From: Lithodes maja
Taxonomy: Eukaryota; Arthropoda; Malacostraca; Decapoda; Lithodidae
Direction of reading: 5' to 3'
Length of the DNA: 64,000 nucleotides
Assembly (NCBI GenBank): GCA_037953745.1
Contig: JBAKBP010004434.1
Coordinates: 1 to 64,000, forward strand
Positions within the stretch are counted from its first letter, which is position 1. Each line of letters opens with the position of its first letter. The notes under the pieces were generated by a model that was not told the origin of the DNA, made no database searches, and saw only the letters and a program-made list of their open reading frames with translations. Shown piece by piece: positions 1 to 10,542 of this stretch. The translations under genes and the position numbers were made by a program.

Positions 1-581
1 ATGTGTGTTTTATATTTCAATTATAATTAGACGGCTTTGTACTGCTTAGGAAGGGTCATGTTAGCTAAGGTTCATTGAGATGGTTTGTAACACTATAACT
101 GATAGACGTCCTTCATAATTTGAATAAGATCGCATAATAGTTAGTAAAATATAATAATGCGACCAAACTATATTCATTCGGTACCGTATATTAAATAATT
201 TAAGATATGATAGGGGTTTACGGTCTCTTCGCCCACACTAGGAATTTGTTAGCCCAAACAATGAAGTTCGTTCATCCACACCTTCAAGTCTTTTCGCCCA
301 CGCTTTGAAGTTTGTTAGCCTCCCACACTCTAAACTGGCTTCTAAAGGATGCACATTTTGTGTATTATGTTGACGACAAAATGTTGTCCATTCATAATCA
401 AATAATGCTATGAATAATTTCTGTTATCTCATTTCCGGACTTAACTTAATTTAAATATATTCAGATTAATTGGTTAACTGTTCATCATATTCACATTACT
501 AACTCTGTGTAATGTTGAGGCTAAGCATTTTGTTTTAATCCACATTGTCTGACCCATTCACTATAATTATATAAGACTTCC

Positions 582-699
<118 letters not shown>

Positions 700-1249
700 A
701 TATATATACAGTATAGCTCATATTCAAGGAGCAAATCATAGACAATATATAATAATATTAGTGAAGCATTGCACAACTAGGACTGTCCTGTTTTAGTGTG
801 TGAGGAGACTAATGACGTGACCGATTAGAAGGATTAGAGTAGGAGGAGAAGGTATAATAATTATATAGGATTAACTCGGTCACCTTTCCCCGGCCACTTT
901 TCTGGGCAACTATATTCTGGAATATCTAATGTTAATTTTGGAAGCTTCTAAATATATGTTATTATTAGAATGTAGATCATGGTCATTGTATCATTCAAAC
1001 TCAGTATAGTTGTCAATTATATACATAATAGCGCCTCATAGTGCTGCCACAAACATAACTGTCGATCGAAAATTTCCGGAAATAGCCTGTACCTGTGCAC
1101 TGATTCCTGTAGACATTTTATGTCAAATACTCTAACCTCAAAAGTCCTACATAATTATTATCAATCGTAATTTATTGAAATACTATCAATAACATTGCTT
1201 ATTCTCTTTTTTGGATTTGAATGCTCAGTAATCTTTCAATGTATGTGTT

Positions 1250-1640
1250 GACCAGTTGACAAGCAAAGTTTGTGAAATGTTTCACTCTTCTATCAGTATT
1301 ACAACAATCAGTGTTCTTCAGAGCACTCTCAGTGCATACCCCCTCTCCTGCGGCGAGTGTGAGGCACCCGCCTTTGAACACAGTCCCACTCCTATTCTGT
1401 CCAGCTCTCCAACCCATGAATTAGCAAATTTTCTCGGTCTTTCTTCTGCTCAACAAACTCTCTCCCTTAATTAATCTTTCCTTCAAACTATGACTTAGAC
1501 TGCTTTATATTCCGTGTGTCCAGGCATTATGACCCCAACGACCATTGAGTTTGGCTCTCTGTCACTCTTTTGGCTTTGGGGGAGACACTCGTTACAGGCA
1601 GCCTGCGTTTGTCTCCTCCATACACACATAGGACAAAATA
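1250..1640 (+). mobile_element. 3' fragment of a Jockey/CR1-group LINE
   Basis: This stretch matches the C-terminal coding end and 3' tail of the LINE at 41270-44884 on the same strand. Shared landmarks are the segment with AATCAGTGTTC and CAGTGCATACC, then GTGTGTCCAGGCATT, then GGGGGAGACACTCG. Many substitutions and indels destroy the frame, so it is an old 5'-truncated copy. Its counterpart in the right arm (about 5465-5720, minus strand) shows that it was present before the arms were duplicated. Confidence 0.75.
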
Positions 1641-1940
1641 CTTATTGAAACGTTTTGCTGTTTTTCAAGTGTTATTGATCTGTAGTATGAAAGAAAAAAA
1701 TCGTGATAGGTTGTCCTGTCATATAATTATTTCATATGAATTGTTGTATATCATTAATTTCGTGTTTCTAATATCGGTATATGCATTGTAGATGTATACT
1801 TTCCAACCCACTTTTTTGTTATTTACAGTCAACTTCAAATCGCTTAATAATCAGATAAGTTTGAAGTTCGAGTTAGATGCACTGTATAAGAATGTGTACA
1901 TTACAGTTGTAACTTGTAAGGAAACAAGGCAATCTAGTAA

Positions 1941-2372
1941 ATGCTAGTAAATGCTGTTCAATTTTGGTGTCCTTATTACAGAATGGACATAGATTCATTG
2001 GAGAGCGTACAACGTAGAATGGCAAAAATTATCCATATTCAAAATCATCCGTATGAAGAAAGGTTGAAGAAATTAGGCTTACATTCGTTAGAGAGACGCA
2101 GAGTTAGAGGGGATATGATAGAGGTGTTCAAGTGGGTTCGTGGGATTAATAAAGGGGACATGAAAAATGTACTAAAGCTCAGTGATAGCGAACAAACTCG
2201 AACTAATGGTTTCAAATTAGATAAATTTAGTTTCAGAAAAGATATAGGCAAATATTGGTTTGGTAACAGAGTTGTAGACAGGTGGAATAGGCTACCGAGT
2301 GACATGGTAAGATCGAGAACGATAGGGAGCTTTAAGATAAAATTAGATAGGCATATGGACAAGATGGGTTAG
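1941..2372 (+). pseudogene. CR1-type LINE, C-terminal end of ORF2
   Basis: A 143-residue open stretch resembles the region after the RT palm in CR1-type LINEs: a WCPYY motif, then VQRRMAKII, PYEERLKKLGL, ERRRVRGDMIEVFK, GNRVVDRWNRLP and a terminal FKIKLDRHM. The same succession appears at 20870-21270 in the CR1-type LINE of this window. Endonuclease and RT catalytic parts are absent, so this is a 5'-truncated insertion. After the stop the sequence continues (to about 2425) with a GGTATGAGGGGG and CCCCGTAATCTTG tail that recurs at 5085-5160. Confidence 0.85.
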
Positions 2373-2438
2373 GTATGAGGGGGTATCTGTCGGTTGTAGA
2401 TCCCCGTAATCTTGTTACGTTTTTGTGGGGTCGGTCCC

Positions 2439-2741
2439 CACCACCACCACAATAACTACCACAACCACCACAATAACTACCACAACCACCACAATAACTA
2501 CCACAACCACCACAATAACTACCACAACCACCACCACCACCACAATAACTACCAGAACCACCTCACAATAACTACCACAACTACCACAACCACCACCACC
2601 ACCACAATAACTACCACAACCACCATCACAATAACTACCACAACCACCACAATAACTACCACAACCACCACCACCACCATCACAATAACTACCACAACCA
2701 CCATCACAATAACTACCACAACCACCACCAAGCACCATACT
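2439..2741. repeat. 21-bp CCACAATAACTACC minisatellite
   Basis: Tandem copies of a 21-bp unit, CCACCACAATAACTACCACAA, with extra CCA triplets and CATCA variants toward the right end. The unit is a multiple of three, so long frames cross it (Asn-Tyr-His or Thr-rich on plus, Val- or Gly-rich on minus). These are products of the repeat. It immediately follows the CR1 tail and may have expanded from that LINE's 3' end. Confidence 0.93.
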
Positions 2742-2865
2742 CACACCACACACCATTACAATAAAGTCGTCTATTAGTAGCCAGAATAAACTGTCAAAAC
2801 TGGTCATAATCCTCTCAATGGGGTTATTAAAGATAGTTATTATGTATTTCCTTCCTAGACGTCCT

Positions 2866-3405
2866 TACTAAACTGCATAAAATCGTCTAATAATAGCCAG
2901 AACATAATGAAGGAACGCGTCATAGTATCCTGAAGGGGTTACTTATATCACCCATATTTCTCACCTTATTTCACCTTATTTCCTTCCCATTCTCCTCTCA
3001 GGCCGTCCGCTATTCGTCAAACACCACCTCTAGTCTCTTTCCGCACTTCCGGCACCCGAATATCGCACACACAAAACTAAAATAACTAAGGGCAGAGCGA
3101 AGCGTCTTTACCGAGTGTCACCATCTCTGGGAATCAAGCGAGTCCTCCAACTGGACACTTACACATGATAATATAAATACGCGGCTTAAAAATCAACTAA
3201 ACTATTAAATCCGTAAGTAAATATCAGTATGTTGTTTATGGGCAGTGAAAATAATTAATAACGATCACGTAGAGTTAAATATGGAAGGTGATTTGATATA
3301 TATACTGTACCTCTCCGGGGTTCCCGGATGTCACGCCTTTCCCGCCAAGACTCCGTTTTCTGTGGAACTCTATCGCTTGGCTTAATCAATCTGAATAAAG
3401 GTTTA
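2866..3405 (+). repeat. 0.54-kb direct repeat, copy a
   Basis: This segment aligns over its whole length with 4428-4975 in the same orientation. Both begin with a TAAACTGCATAA box, run through ATGAAGGAACRCGTCAT and GGTTACTT, share the stretch with TTTACCGAGYGTCACC, and end after TTTCCCGCCAAGAC. By eye they differ by roughly one base in ten. The pair could be the LTRs of a small element with a 1-kb interior, two copies of a MITE-like family, or a local duplication. No coding sequence was found inside. Confidence 0.85.
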
Positions 3406-3929
3406 TATAATTTACGGTAGCGCTAATAAATCACGTTTCAGATGTCCTTACGTTTGGCTCGCTCTGTGCTGTAATAATGTCTGCCAGATGTTGAGTATAG
3501 GGTGGGTAAGTGTAGGAATAGGTTTGCATAGCCCACTCGAAATTAATAAATAAAGTTTTGATATTGCTGAAACCAATTATGGATCAAAATATACTTGGTG
3601 CCGAGACATCACTTATTAGGCCGATTGTACATTAGCGTTGAGTTTCATAATCACACAATTGCATAACGTTAATCATAAACAATACATTAATACAATAAAG
3701 ATAGACGCAAAATAAATACAATATACAGTAAAATACCATTGTTTCTAGATCAAATAATGCAGAGAATGTCACACAGAGAAACAAATAGCTATATAGTTAA
3801 ACCTATTTGGAATCATGATATAATTATATTGGTTGAGGTACAATGCTGTTCATTAATACATACTATAAATAAGGAATCGAACCGTATCACCAAAAGACGC
3901 AAACACCAACATAATCTATAGTCTGTTAA

Positions 3930-4135
3930 TTATAATTAGGCCAAAAATCTATACAACAAACTTCTATAACTCAAACACGACTACAGTAATCGAGCTAATA
4001 TTTCTACCATTTGGGAAGGGTCAGCCAGGAAATAGCTGTGGAAATGTACAGCCCATTTTCTCTGGCCCCATATGAGGCTAAAAGTCACGATTTCTGGCCT
4101 ACTGTTAATAATGAACGGACTATAGGTACTGAAGA
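3930..4135 (+). repeat. Dispersed 0.2-kb repeat, copy 1
   Basis: About 200 bp matches 25915-26120 on the same strand. Shared blocks include ACGACYACAGTAATC, TTCTACCATYTGG, TAGCCAGG and TTTACAGCCCATTT. It lies in the spacer between the two direct repeats of this region. The family is unidentified and no coding potential is visible. Confidence 0.7.
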
Positions 4136-4427
4136 TTAGCTACAAACAGCCTCGTAAGGATGAATATATCTGTTGTTGCTTGCCTTCCTATGCACGCCTT
4201 TATACTTGTGATGATAAATAATAGGGCAATTTTTCTAGATCTTTTTGTAGGCTCTTTCACATTAAAATCGGAACTAGACTGAAGGTAGATTATGCTCGGT
4301 AGGTAATTCTGATAAAACTTAAATTTCGAAACTGCTCAACAACAACAATTGTCCGTAAAGATTGACGAAAAAAACGTTCAAGGTGAAAATTACGATAGTT
4401 ATTAGCCATTTGAATCCTAGAGATCCT

Positions 4428-4975
4428 TCCTAAACTGCATAACATCGTCTAATAATAGCCAGAACAAAATGAAGGAACACGTCATCGTATCTTGAAGGGG
4501 TTACTTTTATCACCCATATTTCTCACCTTATTTCAGCCTATTTCCTTCCTATTCTCCTCTCAGCCCGTCCGCTATTCGTCAAAAACCACCTCCAGTCTCT
4601 TTCCCCACTTCTGGCACTCGAATATCGCGCACAAATAAAAAAAAATAACTACGGGAGGAGCAAAGCGTCTTTACCGAGCGTCACCGTCTCTGGGAATCAA
4701 GCGAGAGTCTATAGTCCTGCACCTGGACACTTATACACAATAAAATACATATCCGGCTTAAAAATCAACTAAACAATACACACGTTAACTCAATATCATA
4801 ATGTTGTTTATGGGAAGTGAAAATAATTATAAGGACGACCTAGAGTTAAATATGGAAGGTGATTTGATAGCCACTCCCGGTGGGTTCCCGGATGTCACGC
4901 GTTTCCCGCCAAGACCAAGGGCAGCTCTCGTTTTCTGTGAAAATGTATAATTTTGCTTGATCTGAATATAGGATT
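4428..4975 (+). repeat. 0.54-kb direct repeat, copy b
   Basis: Second copy of the repeat at 2866-3405, same strand. It carries about 12 extra bases after CGCCAAGACC and other small indels. The interval between copies (3406-4427) is AT-rich and, apart from the dispersed repeat at 3930-4135, I can assign nothing in it. Confidence 0.85.
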
Positions 4976-5027
4976 ATACTGTATCATGTACACTAGCGCG
5001 GTTATATATACCGATGTGTATATACAG

Positions 5028-5079
5028 TATATATATATATATATATATACCGGGTATATATATATATATATATATATAT
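5028..5079. repeat. (TA)n microsatellite, two blocks
   Basis: Two TA blocks separated by a short CCGGG interruption. They abut the 5' edge of the CR1 tail at 5085. Confidence 0.95.
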
Positions 5080-5084
5080 GGACG

Positions 5085-5311
5085 AGATGGGTTGGGTATG
5101 AGGGGGATCTGCCGGGTGTGGGCCGATCGGCGCTTAGCAGACCCCAGTAATCTTGTGTTAATCTCTAACCGTTTTGGTGGGGTCAGTACTCAAGGTATTA
5201 TTGAGTCAATTGGGCCTTGTAATTGGGGTTGGGCGTGACAGGGATCTGCCTTGTGTGGGCCGATTGGCTTTTTGCAGACTCCCATTTTCTTATGTTCTTA
5301 TGTTCTTATAT
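5085..5311 (+). mobile_element. CR1-type LINE 3' end with TTCTTATG tail
   Basis: The first part (GACGAGATGGGTTGGGTATG and following) matches the 3' UTR after the CR1 coding remnant at 2355-2420. The second part (GGGCCGATTGGC, GCAGACTCCCATTTTC, repeated TTATGTTC) matches 22120-22178. Short tandem 3' ends of this kind are typical of CR1-like LINEs, which do not end in poly-A. Two near-duplicate tails in a row suggest two insertions or an internal duplication. Confidence 0.7.
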
Positions 5312-5795
5312 TAGAAACACGAAATTAATAATATACAATTCATATGAAATATACGACAGGACAACCTATCATTATTGTTTGTGTTCATACTACAGATCAA
5401 AAAGCTTTAGAAGACAGCAAAATGTTTCAATAAGTATTTTGTTTTCTTATGTGTGTATGAATTTTCTTATGTGTGTATGAAGGAGACAAAAGGCAGGCTG
5501 AGTGCAACGAGTGTCTCACCCAAAGCCAAAAGAGTGACAGGGAGCCAAATTCAAGGGACGTTTCGGTCAAAATGCCTGGACACAAGGAATATATAGCAGT
5601 CTAAGTCATATGATGAAGGAAATATTAATTAAGAGATATAGTTTGTTGAGTAGAAGAAAGACCGAGAAGAACACTGAAGGTTGTAATACTGATAGAAGAG
5701 TGAAATATTTCAGTCTTTGCTTGTCAACAGTACTGGTCAACACAGAACGAAAAGGAACTTGATAACTAAAATGCATAAATGGAAAGATTATAGAG

Positions 5796-5828
<33 letters not shown>

Positions 5829-6436
5829 CATAAACAGGTTTCTTCTAGTTAGAATTTCAATAAATTCTATCTATCTATCTATCTATTGCCTGACGCCGTG
5901 ATCCCCGAAGGGGTGGCCACGAACGAACCGCCCCCATGCACCTCTGTCCCCAGTCAGTCGACGCCCCTCCTCCCAACCGTCGATTGATAATAATTATGTA
6001 GGACTTTTGAGGTTAGAGTATTTGACATAAAATGTCTACAGGAATCAGTGCACAGGTACAGGCTATTTCCGGAAATTTTCGATCGACAGTTATGTTTGTG
6101 GCAGCACTATGAGGCGCTATTATGTATATAATTGACAACTATACTGAGTTTGAATGATACAATGACCATGATCTACATTCTAATAATAACATATATTTAG
6201 AAGCTTCCAAAATTAACATTAGATATTCCAGAATATAGTTGCCCAGAAAAGTGGCCGGGGAAAGGTGATCGAGTTAATCCTATATAATTATTATACCTTC
6301 TCCTCCTACTCTAATCCTTCTAATCGGTCACGTCATTAGTCTCCTCACACACTAAAACAGGACAGTCTAGTTGTGCAATGCTTCACTAGTGTTATTATAT
6401 ATTGTCTATGATTTGCTCTTTGAATATGAGCTATAT

Positions 6437-6484
<48 letters not shown>

Positions 6485-7079
6485 GGAAGTCTTATATAAT
6501 TATAGTGAATGGGTCAGACAATGTGGATTAAAACAAAATGCTTAGCCTCAACATTACACAGAGTTAGTAATGTGAATATGATGAAAAGTTAACCAACTAA
6601 TCTGAAGATATTTAAATTAAGTTAAGTCCAGAAATGAGATAACAGAAATTATTCATAGCATTATTTTATTATGAATGGACAACATTTTGTCGTCAACATA
6701 TACAAAAAATGTGCATCCTTTAGAAACCAGGTTAGAGTGTGGGAGGCTAACAAACTTCAAAGTGTGGGCGAAAAGACTTGAAGGTGTGGATGAACGAACT
6801 TCATTGTTTGGGCTAACAAATTCCTAGTGTGGGCGAACAGACTTGAGGGCGAATAGACCGTAAACCCCTATCATATCTTAAATTATTTAATATACGGTAC
6901 CGAATGAAATAGTTCGATCGCATTATTTTATTTTACTAACTATTATGCGATCTTATTCAAATTAGGAAGGACGTCTATCAGTTATAGTGCTACAAACCAT
7001 CTCAATGAACCTTAGCTAACATGACCCTTCCTAAGCAGTACAAAGCCGTCTAATTATATTTGAAATATAAAACACACAT
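5312..7079. repeat. Right arm of the large inverted repeat
   Basis: Reverse complement of 1-1773. The arm is interrupted at about 5800-5983 by a poly-A/T run and an RTE-like LINE tail that the left arm lacks. It contains the minus-strand LINE tail (5465-5720) and a short TC tract (6440-6480). Its outer end at 7079 lies only 25 bp from the 5' LTR of the Gmr1-like element at 7105. Confidence 0.85.
5800..5982 (-). mobile_element. Poly-A run and RTE-like LINE 3' tail
   Basis: A 27-bp poly-A run (about 5800-5826) is followed by a short unassigned stretch, then (CTAT)n at 5866-5886. Next comes a GC-rich block whose reverse complement (GGGCGTCGACTGACTGGGG through CCACCCCTTCG) matches the 3' end of the RTE-like fragment at 47630-47710. 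The CTAT run is the tail of a severely 5'-truncated minus-strand insertion. It is present in the right arm of the palindrome only, so it inserted after the duplication. Confidence 0.65.
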
Positions 7080-7104
7080 TACCGGTACTGCAATATATAT
7101 ATAT

Positions 7105-8908
7105 TGTGACGCACCCAGTGCGTGGCAACGCAACCTGATTGTACTCCTTGGTACTCCACTGTACCGCCCGTACCACTGTACCGTGCTGGCTGCCTATATT
7201 GAGTGTGACAACGTATAACTATGTTCTTTGTATCTCTGCAAAGGTCTCGTCATGTGCTAACCAGTGGTGGGTTTTGTTTTAAGCCATGTCGAGACCTTCC
7301 ATTTAATATGTAGTATCAATAGAGAAGTTGATAGATAAGACAATGGGAGTTCAGAGAGAGAGAGTGTGTTAGGCTTCAGAGCGAGAGGGTAGCAATGCCG
7401 CCACGCTGCCGGGGGGGTGGTTGCCAGACGTATGGACTGGTTGGCAGCCTTGCGCTTATAGCTAGGCGCGACAGGGTTGGTAGTCCATTGCCGCCTGCCT
7501 ATGCTGCCTGGGCTGCCCATGTTGTCGTACTGCACATTGCCTGGAGGCTCGCTGTGTGTTCCATGATCAGGTTGCCTAGAACCTTTGAGATTCTAACATC
7601 CCTTGCCCTCTCCCAACTTCTCACGGTTGCACTCTTTCTCTCTGACGACATTACTCTCATTTCATTCTTCTCTCTATTTAAATGCATAACCTTCCCTTGA
7701 GGTCCTAAAGGAGTTTCAGCACTCACCTCTCGTATTACTCTTAGGACAAGCATATATTTACATGTATTAGATTTAAGGGGTTAATGTGAACAGCGATCTT
7801 CTTGATGAGGATAGTTGGTGAACGTTCTACATGTTCACGAGTTATATGCCCCGCTCATCATCCAATTTGTGACTAGACTGGTGCCATGTGTAAGAGCCCG
7901 ACCATGCCCAGGAGTTGTCTGTAGAGGGGCGAGGACTTAGCCTTGATTTGCATACCGAGCCAGGAGCGAGTGTAGTACCAGAGACCTACAGCTCGCTCGT
8001 AGTGCCGGTATAGTAGAGTAACGTAATTTATCTGTCCTTGTGTTCTCTACAGTCTTTTCCTGGGTTCTCGCTTTCGGTGCTGGGACTCGTTGTTCCTGTG
8101 ACTTGGCCTGCTAGCTAGAACACATGGGGATGATGAGTGGGATATATCTTTATTTTACTATGCATTGCAGCTCTCTTTAAGTTTATGTATGTAACACTTT
8201 ACAATACACATTACTCACACACAAGACAACACTATTAATACTTTCATGTATCAATTAACTGCACTGTCGTTTTGCTGCTGTGTCCGGAGTTCTGTTGCGT
8301 AGGGCGCATACGGACTCAGAAGGGAGACAGAGTGAGAGAAGCGAAGTAGCCTATGCGGTAGTAGGCTACCGGCGCAGTACTGTTGCCTGCAACCTTTTAG
8401 TTATTCCAAGTATAGATTCATTATTATAATAAGTGACTACTATTTATGTTCCTTCCATGTGTATTATTAGGTATCTACTGGATCATGAACATCTTGTATG
8501 CTACATGCTAGTGCATGTTAGTAGGGGACAGTTATTCTAGTGCACGCGCTTTCAAATAGGTGTGTCCATTTGTCATTTAGCATTTCACTGTCATACCTTT
8601 AGCCTGCTTCTATTCTACATTATTAGAGGCTTAATATTAACGTAGTTTCTTGAGTATTGCATTTCTTTAGTAATAACGTAACCTATAAATGTCTGAGGGA
8701 GTTTAGCCTCATAGCCTACCCCTGTTGTACACTTTCGCCGAGTTAAGGTGCCTCGTTACCATAGACGATAACTCTGTAGGGCGTTGGTGCTTTTGTTGTC
8801 TGGAGCATATAGTATTTGGGACTGGAATCGAGCGTGTCGTTGTCACATAAGCCATTTCTGTCCTACGATCAAGAATCCCGAATATGTATTGCCGATCCAG
8901 CCGTAACA
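7105..8908 (+). repeat. 5' LTR of copy 1
   Basis: About 1804 bp, starting TGTGACGCACCC and ending CCGTAACA. It is nearly identical to the 3' LTR, with scattered substitutions and one clearly different patch of GTACCG-type repeats around 7155-7195. It should hold the promoter and the R region, but I cannot place a TATA box or start site with confidence. Small frames inside it, such as 7395-7700, are chance openings. Just upstream is a short AT run. Confidence 0.95.
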
Positions 8909-8911
8909 AAA

Positions 8912-8929
8912 TGGCGACCTTGCCAGGAT
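8912..8929 (+). other. tRNA primer-binding site of copy 1
   Basis: TGGCGACCTTGCCAGGAT starts three bases after the 5' LTR. It begins with TGG, complementary to the CCA end of a tRNA, and its reverse complement looks like an acceptor stem followed by part of a T arm. The related element at 55121 has the same first nine bases (TGGCGACCT) and then diverges, so the two probably prime from related or different tRNAs. I cannot name the tRNA without a search. Confidence 0.75.
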
Positions 8930-9177
8930 TCAGTAGTATCCTATCACATGTTTTTTGGAGAACTATTCTATGCTACCTAGTAGAGCTGGCTCGAATTTTC
9001 TTGCATATTGGAGGAATTCTTATTGTGTCATTATTGTATTGGTGGACTTGCAGATTGTTTCGTTGGGGGTGTCTAGAGTAGAGTCATTCAAGCATCTTTA
9101 ACATTTTGTGAGTCGAGACTGCAATTAGTAATAAGCACTTCTTTTTTTTTATGAACAGCAATTGTATAACCAGCACT

Positions 9178-10542
9178 ATGTCTAATGACTCATCATTTAC
9201 GGGGGAGGATAACACGGTACAGCCTAGTGACCAGCAAGTACAACAGATATTTAGGGAGGGGAGTGTTATAAGTGGAGAGAGGGATGCCCGGGCATTTTTG
9301 CAGACACCTTTGACCGAACAGCGCCTGCAGGCTATTGATTGTTACGGTCTTCGCTGTTTGGCCACGGTTTTGGGGCGGGACTGTCCTGACAGTTGGCCCA
9401 AGAAGAATTTGGTGGCATGTTTGTTGGGTGATGGCGATGGGGCGGTGGGTGGAGTGGGGTCTTGGGGGGTTCCCTCCAAGCCTCCATTCCACTCTACCCC
9501 TGAGCTGGGCCCTCAGCCAGCGATTCTTAGCACGATGCAGCAGGAGGGTTCTCAATGGCAAGTTGGCTTACCCGTAAACACGTCTCGGTGTGGATCCCCC
9601 ATTTTGTGCTCTCCCCCCCTAGGCCTGTCTCCTGAGATGTTATTTCAGCTAGAACTAGCTAAGCTTAAGTTGCAAGAGAGTCAACAGTCTAGTATAGAAC
9701 GCATAGAGGTTGCTAGAATCCAAGCCAATCAGGATGCAACCAGGTACCAGGCTGAAATGGATGTCGAGAAGTCTAGAGTAGAGACCACGGGGCGTCATCT
9801 CGGTGGTGGGCACCGGGTTACAGACTCACTTTCGCATTTAATTAAGTTAGTACCCGCATTTGATGAGACAGCAGTGACTGAGTTTTTTGCTCGTTTCGAA
9901 AAGAAGTGTCGTGAGTATGACTGGCCGGAGGTTAAATGGGCAGCATTAGTTTCATCACGTCTAGTGGGTAAGGGGTTGAAAGCCTACGATGCACTGTCAC
10001 TGGACGAGAGTGTCGTGTATGGACTGGTGAAGGAGGCTGTGCTCCGGGCCTACGAACTGCAACCCGAAACTTATAGATTGAAGTTCCGTGGCGTGAATAA
10101 GAAGAGCGACGTCAGTTTTATGGAGCACGCACGGGACTTAACAGATGCAGGTAATAACTGGTTTCGGTCCGAGCACGCAGAGTCGGCGGAGGAAATTAAG
10201 CAACTTTTCTATCTGGAACAGTTTTACAAATGTACTGGAACCGATCTAACGCTGAACATTAAGGAAAAATGTCCCAAGACAGTAGAGGAGGCTGCCAAGA
10301 TGGCAGACCTCAGATTATCATTGATTCGTGGTTGCGGTGCCGCTCAGAGGGCTGAGTCAGGGCAGAAGGGGCGCTATACCCCACCCACCAGAGTTTTCGA
10401 TAATAACAAATCCTATGACACACATAACCACACTAAATGCATTGCACCTAATAACACCTACAAACACAAGCCTCTCCCGTTTACTAAAGGTCAGGCCCCT
10501 TCTTCCGCCCCGCACAAGGGAAGAAGCCCATTGGGGATGTGA
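9178..10542 (+). CDS. gag: Gag polyprotein (capsid with SCAN-like region)
   Basis: Structural protein that would form the retrotransposon particle. I chose the methionine at 9178 (MSNDSS) because it aligns with the start of the related gag at 55374 (MSYSGS). An in-frame ATG lies 27 bases upstream at 9151. The N-terminal part has a YGLRCLATVLG...KKNLVACLLG segment shared with the relative, perhaps a SAP-like helical fold (inference). A charged, helical middle (LKLQESQQSSIERIEVARIQ) follows. The C-terminal half carries FFARFEKKCREYDWPEVKWA, then AVLRAYELQPETYR, a FMEHARDL helix, LFYLEQFYKC and KCPKTVEEAAKMADL. This order of helices resembles the vertebrate SCAN domain, which is known to derive from Gmr1-type capsids. 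The zinc knuckle is not in this frame; it starts the next one. Confidence 0.92.
   Translation: MSNDSSFTGEDNTVQPSDQQVQQIFREGSVISGERDARAFLQTPLTEQRLQAIDCYGLRCLATVLGRDCPDSWPKKNLVACLLGDGDGAVGGVGSWGVPSKPPFHSTPELGPQPAILSTMQQEGSQWQVGLPVNTSRCGSPILCSPPLGLSPEMLFQLELAKLKLQESQQSSIERIEVARIQANQDATRYQAEMDVEKSRVETTGRHLGGGHRVTDSLSHLIKLVPAFDETAVTEFFARFEKKCREYDWPEVKWAALVSSRLVGKGLKAYDALSLDESVVYGLVKEAVLRAYELQPETYRLKFRGVNKKSDVSFMEHARDLTDAGNNWFRSEHAESAEEIKQLFYLEQFYKCTGTDLTLNIKEKCPKTVEEAAKMADLRLSLIRGCGAAQRAESGQKGRYTPPTRVFDNNKSYDTHNHTKCIAPNNTYKHKPLPFTKGQAPSSAPHKGRSPLGM

Noticed and set aside
2415..2741. CRISPR-like array
   Set aside because: No alternating repeat-spacer pattern; continuous 21-bp minisatellite in an evidently eukaryotic genome.
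2412..2807. Histidine/asparagine-, threonine- or valine-rich frames over the minisatellite
   Set aside because: The 21-bp unit is a multiple of three, so all frames stay open; no protein signal outside the repeat.
7257..7753. Small frames in both strands of the LTRs (also 14766-15128, 61500-61881)
   Set aside because: They recur only because the LTRs are homologous; no domain and no coding pattern.
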